A stretch of 64,000 nt of DNA from Phyllostachys edulis. Taxonomy: Eukaryota; Streptophyta; Magnoliopsida; Poales; Poaceae. The translations under genes and the position numbers were made by a program. How positions within the stretch are numbered: the first letter of the stretch is position 1; every line of letters begins with the position of its first letter. The notes under the pieces are model-generated. The model was not told the DNA's origin, made no database searches, and saw only the letters and a program-made list of their open reading frames with translations. Of the stretch, positions 1-9,631 are shown piece after piece. Location of the stretch: the NCBI GenBank assembly GCA_036346405.1, contig CM070561.1, positions 6,450,834 through 6,514,833 on the forward strand, in the 5' to 3' direction.

Positions 1-1407
1 CAAAGTTCCTACCTTTCTTGAATTGAACGAAGAAGGTTTCAAAACCGAGTTTCAAACCTAAACATGATCTAAACCTTGCTCGTGGGTAAAGAATGATCAA
101 GATGATCTTAGATGCACTCCCACATGTCACAGCAAGCTAGATCACAGCAAGTACTCAAGGTAAAACCAACAAGATATCAAAAACGCAAAATCATCAAAGA
201 AAGAAAGCAAGAACAAAGGATAAACTCATCTTTGAGAATCTTGTTTGGATTGATTCGTGTTTGATGGATGTTTACAGCCACTCCAACCTGGAGGACAAGA
301 GCTCACTCAAGAGCACACAATCACATCATCTCTCGAGAACCCTAGAACCTCACTTTTCTCTCCAAAACCCTAAGACACCAACTAGGGTTTGCAAATGAAG
401 GCTTGAGGGCTGCTGGACAACACACCCTCTCTATTTATAGTGAGCCCTAACTTCTAGAAGACTATACCCATTGGGCACCCGTTAAGCCCACTAACAAACG
501 GGTTAACTCACGCACGCGTTTTAAAGCGTCGTCTTCATTTTCTCTTGACCTAAACCACTTCTCCATGCGTCGTCTCGCGCCGTGGTTTAGCCAAAAGGTT
601 ACCAAGGCGGTATTGGTGAAATTACCAAAATACCCCTTCTCAATCCTTCTCCGAAGACCGAATCCAATCTTGGTGAAGCAATCGCCTGCCTCGTTATGTG
701 TAGGTTGATCAACGGCTCTCATCATGTCGACAAGTCTCTCCCGTCCGGCTCCCGCCGAAGCCACCATGGCACTTACACCGATCCCCGCGCCGCTTGATCC
801 AACCCTTCGCACCGAACTGCCCGTTCGGTCACCTTTGTCCATTTTGCGCCATGCTTGAGTCCATAGACCTCACCCGGCATCCTTGATCGTTCTGAACCTC
901 AGCTCTCCAAGCTTAGTCCCGATCATCCTCACCGTTGACCGTCGTTAACCTCTAAGTGTCCTCCACAACAATAGACAAAGAAATCGATTCCGGGAATAAG
1001 TTCTTCGCAACTTGACCCACGTTAGCCAAAACATGCATCATGCAACAGATATGCACTGAAGCTCATAAACTTGACCTATCCCAAAGCCAAAACTCCAAAA
1101 TGGCTGACAATCACAACACAATCGGTACAACCGCCGTGTTACCAGCGGTACTACCGCATTGCGGTCGTACCGCTCCAAAAACGTCAGTCGTACCGCTTCT
1201 CAATGAAGTCCAAAACTCCAAAAAAAATATCTTCTCTGGAATTAAGCTACCGCCATCTACCAATCGGTATAACCGTGATCCCAGACTACAGCCATTACAA
1301 CTTGCGGTCGTCTGCATCGCTTTTAAACGCCGGTTCTCACCGAAAATCGACATTTGTCAAAACTCAAATTCAACAAAACTCAAATGCTATTGCCAATTGT
1401 CTCATCA
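1..1407 (-). mobile_element. LTR of an unidentified LTR retrotransposon, partial, probably Sirevirus-like
   Basis: On the minus strand this stretch reads like an LTR. A GC-skewed U3 with repeated GCGGTA/TACCGC words lies near 1110-1330, a TATA box at 431-440 is followed by a leader, and a T-rich U5 runs to the window edge. A terminus starting TGATGAGACAATTGG (minus strand) would lie at 1407. It abuts the RNase H remnant of the gypsy element to its right, so it probably inserted into that element, but the exact joint (1407-1445) is uncertain and the left end is outside the window. Reading frames here carry no recognisable domain. The GCGGT-rich U3 resembles that of the Sirevirus LTR at 43261-43450, which is why I lean to that group. 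Confidence 0.5.
431..440 (-). promoter_or_regulatory. TATA box of the minus-strand LTR
   Basis: CTATAAATAG on the minus strand. It is followed in that direction by about 430 bases of leader-like sequence without open frames. It is the likely promoter of the LTR that covers the start of the window. Confidence 0.55.
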
Positions 1408-1433
1408 CCTAAGATCATGAGTATATCCCCATG

Positions 1434-1744
1434 ATATCCACAAAGATCTCTCCGTTAGGAGATTCCAGGACCACCCCAGCCCCCGAGCCACTTAAAGTAA
1501 GTGACCCGTCAAAGTACATTATCCACTGGTCGTGGGTATCGTACTAGAGATCCTGAACAGGTTCAGGATTTGTCCATTCAGCGACAAAGTCTGCCAAGAT
1601 CTGGGATTTAATGGCCGTTCGAGACACAAAATGGAGGTCGAACTCCCCAAGTTCTACTGACCATTTAGACATGCGTCCCGTTGCTTCCCTATTCTAGAGG
1701 ATCACTCCTAAGGGAAACTCATACGGCACAATTATCTTGTGCAC
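1434..1744 (-). pseudogene. RNase H fragment of the left gypsy element
   Basis: Continuing on the minus strand past the stop that ends the reverse transcriptase frame, the translation gives an RNase H start with YFDGS followed by a GAGVVLESP-like stretch, the usual first catalytic Asp region of Ty3/gypsy RNase H. Similarity stops near 1440, where a foreign LTR begins. It is a C-terminally truncated remnant with an in-frame stop just upstream (near 1743) and another near 1697. It cannot be functional. Confidence 0.65.
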
Positions 1745-3000
1745 CTAGAAATAATGCCGCAGTTTCCTCGAAGACATGAGGAGGGCATAGAGAAGTTTTT
1801 GGACCTGAGGGTAACGCTCCTTAGGTCCGTGCAAAACTTCACTAACGTAGTACACTGGTCGTTGAATGTTTTCACGTTCTACAACTAGTACTGTGCTCAC
1901 TGCCTGTGGCATAGCAGCTAGATAAATTAAGAGTGTCTCTTCTGGTTTCGGGGAAACCAAAACAGGAGCACTCGTAAGATATCTCTTAACATTCTCGAAG
2001 GCAGCGTTTGCCTCTTTCGACCACTCGAAACCCTCGTGATTCCTTAGAAGTTTGAAGAAAGGTAGTCCTTTTTCTCCTAGACGTGCTATGAAACGACTTA
2101 AAACCGCCATACACCCTGTGAGCTTTTGGACTTCTTTCTTCATGGTTGGAGGGCACATTTGAACAATGGCTTTTATCTTTTCGGGATTTGCTTCGATCTC
2201 TCGTGCAGAGACCAGGAATACAAGCAATTTTCCCGAAGAGACTCTAAACATACACTTCTCAGGATTGAGTTTCAAACAGTGTTTTCTGAGGTTGCCGAAT
2301 GTCTCCTGCAAGTCTGAAACATGATCAAACCATTTGATCCTTTTTATGACTAGGTCGTCAACATAGGCTTCCAAATTTTGGCCTAGCTGAGGTGAGAAAG
2401 TTAATTGCATCAAACGTTGAAAAGAAGCACCGGTATTTTTTAAACCAAATGGCATTTTGACACAGCAAAATATACCAAATGGAGTAATAAATGCAGTCTT
2501 CTCTTCATCTTCTAGACACATATTAATCTGATGGTAGCCAGAATATGCATCTAGAAAACTTAATGTTTTACAACCAGCAGTAGAGTTAACCAACTGATCG
2601 ATACGAAGTAAAGGGAAATCATCTTTTGGACAAGATTTATTAAGATCAGTGAAGTCTACGCACATTCGCCACTTGCCGTTAGACTTCCTAACCATTACAG
2701 GGTTGGCCAACCACTCTGGGTGGTTGACTTCTCTTATAAAGTCTGCTTTAAGTAGCTTGTCAAATTCTGACCTTATAGCATCTCGTCGATCAGGGGAAAA
2801 TCTCCGTAATTTTTATTTTACGGGTACTTTGTCAGGCCGTAGAGCTAGCCTGTGCTCGATCACTTCCCTGGGGACTCCGGGCATGTCAGATGCTTGCCAC
2901 ACGAAGACATCTGCGTTTGCTCGGAGGAAAGTGATGAGGGCATCTTCCTACTTAGGGTCGGAAGTATCCCTGATGCGAACAGTCTTCGAGGGTTCCTCCT
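1745..3000 (-). pseudogene. Reverse transcriptase of the left gypsy element
   Basis: A 321-codon open stretch (1745-2710) covers most of a Ty3/gypsy reverse transcriptase. It starts with KWRMCVDFTDLNK, then LDAYSGYHQI, then MPFGLKNTGASFQRLM, then the catalytic YVDDLV, and ends in the connection to RNase H (PVYYVSEVL, RKLRHYF). The N-terminal part of the same domain (VKQKLRRF, then the residues before the DHPSGW region) lies in another frame up to about 3000, so at least one frameshift separates them. The enzyme would copy element RNA to DNA. The catalytic Asp pair is kept but the frame is broken. Confidence 0.85.
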
Positions 3001-3149
3001 GATCCAGGGAAACCTCTTCGAGGGCGCAGCTTTAGGCTTCGAGTGCTTGGTCGAAGGCTGCCCCTTTTCTTCCCGAGCTGGTATTTGCCCTACCATCTCG
3101 AGGGATCGACGGTCACACGTATGCGCCATCTTCTTATCACAATAAATTA

Positions 3150-3600
3150 TGATTACTCCTTTGGGACCTGGCATCTTAAGACATTGATACCCATAATGAG
3201 TTGCCATTAAGAATTTTGCCAAAGCTGGCCGTCTGAGTATGGCGTTATATGCCGTATCAAAATCGACCACATCAAAGGAGATCTTCTCCGTCTTGAAATT
3301 ACTTGGTGAACCAAATGTTAAAGAAAGAGAAACTTGACCAATGGGTTTGGCCGAAGACCCGGTATAATACCATGAAATGAATATCTTACCGGTCTTACCT
3401 TGGTCCTGGGGACTTGCATTTCGTCCAAGGTGTTCGTAAACAAAATGTTCAACGAACTACCAGCATCGATCAACACTCGATTTACTCGACAGTTGTTGAT
3501 GGTGGGTTCGACCACGATCGAAAATCGACATGGTCGAGTCGAAGGGATTGGGAAGTTAATCTTCTCGAAGGAGATGGTGACTTCCAACCACTTCGCAACT
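3150..3600 (-). pseudogene. Retropepsin-like aspartic protease region of the left gypsy element
   Basis: The open stretch 3318-3587 contains RVNRVLIDAGSSLNILF, the D-A-G-S active-site motif of retroviral-type proteases, placed between gag and reverse transcriptase as expected for Ty3/gypsy. The C-terminal half (FDTAYNAILRRPALAKF) lies in a second frame down to about 3150, so the frame is shifted. The related copy at 61252-61788 has D-G-G-S at the same place. Confidence 0.8.
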
Positions 3601-4093
3601 TATTGACAATAGGAGGGTCAATAGAGTTTACCTCGCGTTCAACAGCCTTAAGCTATCGTTTTGACTCGTATGCCGATGATCCTCCAAAGATGTGCTCGAT
3701 GGTGTGCTCGGGATCTTGAAACGGCATGTCCTCTTTGTCGTCCGACTATATACGACCACTAGCTTGTCCTACCTCCTCGAGAGTAGAAAGTGGTCCTTTG
3801 CCGTTGTTGTAGTCCTCGAGCTTTCGTTGGAAAACTCGGCAATTGCGAAGGTCATGTCCTTCCTTTTTATGGAAATGACACCACCTAGGCTTATCGGTCT
3901 TCCGTTCAGGGCGCTTACCTTTGTCTCGATCGGGGTGTTGTTTGGCAGTTCGTGGCTCTTTATTGCTTATGGCCAGGACCTCCTTAGAAGCATTGGCTTG
4001 AGGCTTTTGGCCATTTGCCTTGTTCTTGGATTTCTTGGCCTTCTTATCTTTCTTCTTGCCACCTTCGCCATTCTCCTGAGGGTGCTAGTCATC

Positions 4094-5994
4094 TCAATCG
4101 ATGATTTTGGTCCACTCGACTGCTTCATCAGCAGTAGTGTACCGATCAGCCATCTCAAAGAGTTCGGCGACAGTAGCAGGAGGGTTCAAAGCGATGTCCT
4201 CCGTGATCCTTCTGCTGCAGACTCCCTGCTTGAAGGCTCTGATAACAGATGAGTCAGAAACCTCAAGAATCGAATTACGAACCTGACTGAAACGCTTGAT
4301 GAATTGACGTAGTGTTTCATGGTTATTTTGTCGCATCCTGTGTAGGTCGTCCTCCTCTCCGGGGCGATGGTAGGTGCCTTGGAAATTGGCCAGCAATAGA
4401 TCGCAGAGATGTTGCCACGAGTATATCGACTCAACTGGTTGGTTTAATAACCACGATCGAGTAGATCATTCGAGTACAGTCGGAAGGTAATTCGCCATGA
4501 CGCGCTCTCCCCCTCCTACCGCTCGGACAGCGGTCGTATAGATCTGAAGGAATTCGATGGGATTTTGAGACACATCAAATTTCTCCAAGTTCCCTGGTCT
4601 AAACCGCGGCGGCCAGTGAACTGCTCGGAGGTCAAGCGAGAATGCCCGACATCCGGTAATTACGTCGTAACGCCTCCTTTGTAGAAAAGAGTGGTTGACG
4701 TCGCCAGGTGATTGTACTCGACGATGCCCAGCAATAGGTGAATCTGTCTTATGGTAAGTCTCGATCCTACGAGGGTAATACTCCTCGTACTCTGTCCGCT
4801 ATTGCAGACCTCTCGGTCGAAGTGGTGAATGATCACCTCTCCTAGGAGCTTTATGATCATCAGGTGTTCGAGGAACTCTTTTCTGGTTTGGAGAATGATG
4901 CACCTTGCGGCGACCCCCATGCGGTGAGTTATTCGAACGACTGTAAGCTGATGGAGTCGTACTGCCATGACTTCCAGCATGATGTCGGCGGGTCGTTCGA
5001 GCTTACTCATTGTGCTCCGCAGCCTTCGTGCGTTCTCTTCAGCGAAGAGGCCGTAGCCAGGTGCTCGACAAGTTCTCGAGAGGGGTTCTCGAGCAGATCG
5101 TTGATATGCTGAAATTCCTGAGCTTCTTCCGACCGGTATTGGGTGCGCCCAGGCAATTTTCTCTGAACCGCAACTCGTTTCCGTCGGATTGTTTCAGAAT
5201 CATCCATACCGATCCTTGAGTTTGCCTTAGTGAAGTCGCGATGATCTCGAGAATTTCCCTTGCGCTCATCGAGTATTGACTCTGCTTCATTCTTTGGAGG
5301 TGTCCTTGTCATTGCTACGAGCGATCGTAGGGTGTGATCTTCGGGGAGCGTCCTCATCCCTGTCTCTAGGAGAGTTATTGCTACCTGAGGGCAGGACGAA
5401 GACCTCCTGTTGATGATCTCCACTTGCGCTAGAGGTCTCCTCGCTTGAGGAGTCGTCGAATGACACCATCTGGCGACTTGGAGCAAACCCCTCCAAGAAG
5501 GGGAATTCCGGGTTATAACCGTCTCCATCGGCAAGTGAGTCCTGCGTTGGGATGGTCGAACTCGCAGGAGGAGCATGTTCGATCACATCCTTGGTTAGGC
5601 TAACCGGAGAGAGAGAATCACCAGATGCTGATGAAGATCCGGAATTACGACTTCCAAGAGTTGTCGCGCCAGGTCGGACTATCTTAGGTGGACCTGGACA
5701 TTTGGAGAGGGAACCCTCGCCATGTTCCGAGTCTGCCTTGGGATAGCCCTCATTGTGGTCGGATTGACCCTTGCCCTCTGAGGAAGCTGATTCCCCATCT
5801 GGACGTATCGTTGTGGAGGATAAGGATCCATCCTCAACTCCGTCGGTGGTAAAGTCTCCTGGAGAAAGATCTCTAGGGGCGACATCACCATCGAATGATG
5901 CATCACTCGGCTCGTAGTCGAAACCGGCATTCATGTCAATATCCGCGTAATCGGCCAAGTCGAACCAGTTCTCCTCGTTCCACTCTCCTGCCAT
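4094..5994 (-). pseudogene. gag of the left gypsy element, frameshifted
   Basis: The likely start is the ATG at 5994 (MAGEWNEENWFDLADY), 68 bases inside the LTR. It gives an acidic, Ser-rich N-terminus open to 5287. A shifted frame follows (5007-5576), then a capsid-like piece at 4094-4396 (ETLRQFIKRFSQVRN ... VIRAFKQGV). A basic, Lys-rich nucleocapsid part continues down to about 3830. The role of the family is the structural coat of the virus-like particle. Several frameshifts make it a pseudogene. The relative at 61634-63950 has the same layout. Confidence 0.78.
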
Positions 5995-6042
5995 GAGAGC
6001 ATGAGAATTAGAAAGACAAAGGAAAGCTGATGACTCGAAGAT

Positions 6043-6061
6043 CCCCACGGTCGGCGCCAAC
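6043..6061 (-). other. Primer-binding site of the left gypsy element
   Basis: Directly inside the LTR, the minus strand reads GTTGGCGCCGACCGTGGGG. The TGGCGCC core is complementary to the 3' end of a tRNA ending in GGCGCCA. Plant tRNA-Asp has such an end, but the inner bases match it only partly, so the tRNA is not certain. The position next to the LTR fixes the orientation of the element as minus. Confidence 0.65.
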
Positions 6062-6303
6062 TGTCGGTGTTTTAGGACCGAACTTACGTAAAGATTGTTT
6101 GATTTGGGGGTTCCTCTAGGCTCAAAATCACACAAAGATGGAGACACAGGGATTTTTATATAGGTTCGGGTCTTCTCCTGGAAGAATAACAACCCTACTC
6201 CTGTGTGTATGTATTGAGTATGCTGGATTACAATATGGATCCAAAGACTAAAGAATTGTTCTTCTAATGATCTCTGGGTCGCCCCGATTGTCCTAATGAT
6301 TCT

Positions 6304-6314
6304 GCCTTTTATAC
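6304..6314 (-). promoter_or_regulatory. TATA box in the gypsy LTR
   Basis: TGTATAAAAGG on the minus strand. The other LTR copy has GATATAAAAGG at the matching place (near 52668). It is downstream of the hairpin array in the direction of transcription. Confidence 0.5.
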
Positions 6315-6573
6315 AGTCCTCAAGGTGTACCACTGCACCTCCAGTTTAAAGACTGCCTTAATGTCCCAGATTATTGAGCCATTACTAGAGATTATTATGG
6401 GAGTAGTAACGTTCCCATGCCATCAGGCAGTTATCACCATAACAAAGGGGTTAAAATCGTGCCATTATTCCAGAGAATAACCACACAATTTACTGCCCAT
6501 ATTTTGAATATGGTGCAGAAGATCCCCTAATTGACTAGGCCCACATATCTGTAAGCCCTGTCGATAAGGGACT

Positions 6574-6740
6574 GGTCGTAGAAGAGCTTACAACCAGGTG
6601 GTGGTCGTAGAAGATCTTATGACCTCATACTGATCGTAGAAGAACTTACGATCATGTGGTAGTCGTAGAAGATCTTACGACTATAGGGTAGTCATAAGAG
6701 GATTTACGACTACTAGGTAGTTGTAGAAGAACTTACAACC
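6574..6740. repeat. Six-unit hairpin array in the LTR (29-bp period)
   Basis: Six imperfect inverted repeats of about 22 bp start at 6574, 6603, 6632, 6661, 6690 and 6719, exactly 29 bp apart. Each has 6-7-bp arms around an AGAAGA-CT-type loop, for example GGTCGTA...TACGACC. In several units both arms have changed together: GATCGTA/TACGATC at 6632 and AGTTGTA/TACAACC at 6719. The same six-unit array is in the other LTR (52934-53100). Confidence 0.9.
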
Positions 6741-6857
6741 TCCAGCTTCTCCCTTATGGCTATTAAGGGGTATACTCAAGGGTTTACACGACCTCATTAT
6801 TATCTATAATATGAATTATAGATATATAATAAAATGAGGATTGTTATATCCTCGTCA

Positions 6858-7060
6858 TTATTAATGTTTAAATGGTGACTCGTTAAAACATTTGTCATTT
6901 AGCTCATAAGACATGAAAAATTGAAAAACATGCAAAACAATCCTAGAAAATATATATAATTTTTAAAACCAAAATAAATTTATATATACTTATAAAATGA
7001 ACTATATAAAATTTAAAAACTACAAAATAAAACCATATAGATATTAAAAATGGAAACATA

Positions 7061-7063
<3 letters not shown>
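6858..7063. other. AT-rich intergenic DNA
   Basis: Very AT-rich sequence between the gypsy LTR and the first (TA)n tract. No gene or RNA feature is seen. Confidence 0.6.

Positions 7064-7102
<39 letters not shown>
7064..7102. repeat. (TA)n microsatellite
   Basis: About 19 TA units directly left of the first Micron-like element. Confidence 0.95.
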
Positions 7103-7105
<3 letters not shown>

Positions 7106-7645
7106 GAAAATGGTATGGTACTCTTGGGAGTACGTACTCCCACTTCTTATATACCACTTAAATCGTATGATGATACATCTTTATCTATTTGAGTATACTC
7201 CAATAATGATTATAAGATACTCCAAAGTGAGTTCTATGAAAAAATTCGTTAAAGTCCGCTTTTTATAGCAAAATTTGTGTATATACTTCTTTTATATATG
7301 AAAAAGGGTATATAGCAAAAATAAAGGACTCCAATGAATTTTTTTCAATCAAGTCGCTTTGGAGTACTCCAATAATAATTATAAGATACCTCAAAGTGAG
7401 TTTCAGGAAAAATTTCATGAAAATCCACTTTTGTACCAAAATCCGTGTATATACTTCTTTTATATATGAAAAAGGGTATATAACAAAAATAAAGGGCTCC
7501 AATGAAATTTTTTCAATTAAGTCACATTGGAGTATCTTATAATTGGTATTAACTATACTGAAAGTGATAAAGAAGTATAATGTATTCGTTTAAGTGGTAT
7601 ATTGGAAGTGAGAGTACATACTTCCAAGAGTACGAAACGGGTGTC

Positions 7646-7648
<3 letters not shown>
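7103..7648. mobile_element. Micron-like element, copy A, with internal tandem duplication
   Basis: A non-coding AT-rich repeat flanked on both sides by (TA)n. The ends carry complementary words (GGGAGTACGTACTCCC-like at 7120-7141; ATATACCACTTAAA at about 7150 against TTTAAGTGGTATAT at about 7588). Two related blocks of about 170 bp follow each other inside (from about 7197 and about 7366). Location inside TA microsatellites and the lack of coding capacity fit the Micron family described in rice, which targets (TA)n. That family name is recalled, not checked. Apparent reading frames here are low-complexity. Confidence 0.6.

Positions 7649-7702
<54 letters not shown>
7649..7702. repeat. (TA)n microsatellite
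   Basis: About 27 TA units between Micron-like copies A and B. Confidence 0.95.
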
Positions 7703-8600
<898 letters not shown>

Positions 8601-8604
8601 ACGT

Positions 8605-9440
8605 TGTGAGAACCCGCATAATTAATCTAAGTTAATCAACAGTAATTGGTAATTAGTTTAAGTAAAAATTTTCATTAAAACAATGTCAAGCATAATCTCA
8701 GTTAATTTTAAATCACACAATCAAACAATGGACAATATAAATTGTGCATTTATCATTCCACATCACAGTTTACAACAGTCCAATTACAAAACCGAATTAA
8801 AATATTTCAATCCAATGCTTAATTTGAAATTAATATTTCTACTCTTTTACAAACATCAATTACAAGAATTAAGTAAATTGCAGCTGAAGGTGCTTGCATT
8901 CATTTTACCGAAGATCCCTTGTCATCTCATCTAGCCATCCTTCGTCTTTCCTGTTTTTCAACCAATAGCTCAAGGAGTAGTTAGTAGAACCGAAAGCAGT
9001 AGTGCTAGCTAGGATAGAGGAGAAGGATTGCCGTCAGTATACCCTACGTTCAGTAGGTCTTCCGTACTAACCTAGGTTAGCTGGTCCCTCGATCGCCAAG
9101 ATAGCCTGACCCATCAAAGTAGTCGGCATCTGTGGTAACCAAGATATCCAAGCCAACCTAAGCTAATAGGCACCCGTAACTTTTGGGGTTGTCATCATTC
9201 GGCGTCAGGGAAGCCAGCACCCACCTTGTTTCAATTACCTCAGCCGCAATAAAGCCAAACAATGCATTTCCATTCATATGCGCCCTCCGTTTAAAACATC
9301 ATTGGGCCATTGAATCCAACGCCCATAGTATTTAGTTCCGATCAAGCGGAAAGCCAACAGAGGTAACCATATTGCCCACAGCATCATCATTTTAGCTCAT
9401 ATGCATCACAGTAGAGAGCAGCCAAGAATAGAAAGCAATA
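8605..9440 (-). mobile_element. Probable LTR remnant upstream of the PPR gene
   Basis: The left edge reads TGTGAGAACCCGC, which on the minus strand is a typical LTR 3' end of the Tekay/Del style (compare the ends at 31263, 38161 and 49118). No matching right border or target duplication was found, and there is no coding sequence. The right part grades into the promoter region of the PPR gene. Confidence 0.35.
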
Positions 9441-9527
9441 ATAAGGAAGTAGATAAGGTTGTGTCAACAAGAGCGGGAGGCGGGAGGAAGGGCTCTGGGG
9501 AAGTTTTTTAGATTGCGCCGTTGAGCT

Positions 9528-9549
9528 GTGCGTGCGTGCGTGCGTGCGC
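9528..9549. repeat. (TGCG)n microsatellite
   Basis: Five TGCG units just upstream of the PPR start codon. They are probably in the leader of its mRNA. Confidence 0.85.
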
Positions 9550-9631
9550 CCGCCTACAAGCTACCACTAAGCGCGACTTTATCCGACTAGTACTATACCA
9601 ACAACACGCACGCGACGCGCATGAAGAGGAG

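Larger units (their letters stand above)
1434..6857 (-). mobile_element. Ty3/gypsy retrotransposon, Tat lineage (RIRE2-like), 5' part, decayed
   Basis: Read on the minus strand the order is LTR (6062-6857), primer-binding site, gag, aspartic protease, reverse transcriptase and start of RNase H. The element is then cut off near 1434 by another LTR. Order and motifs are those of Ty3/gypsy. The closest relative in the window is the copy at 52419-64000, which shares the LTR, gag and pol throughout, so both belong to one family. All coding parts carry frameshifts or stops, so the copy is dead. The base pairs after the LTR (6858-6862, TTATT) should be one half of its target duplication; the other half is lost beyond the truncation. 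Confidence 0.88.
6062..6857 (-). repeat. 5' LTR of the left Tat-lineage gypsy element
   Basis: A 796-bp LTR that begins TGACGAGG and ends CCGACA on the minus strand. It matches the LTR at 52419-53217 along its whole length, including a six-unit hairpin array. A TATA-like TGTATAAAAGG at 6304-6314 (minus) lies between the array and the R/U5 part. The TG...CA ends and the adjoining primer-binding site support both borders. Confidence 0.9.

Noticed and set aside
1..6857. The two Tat-family regions (1434-6857 and 52419-64000) as two halves of one element
   Set aside because: Both contain gag, protease and reverse transcriptase in the same orientation, and each has its own LTR. They are separate copies.
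9521..9631. A longer N-terminus for the PPR protein
   Set aside because: The open frame upstream of 9632 begins at a TTG and covers a (TGCG)n repeat. The first in-frame ATG at 9632 gives a plausible transit peptide.
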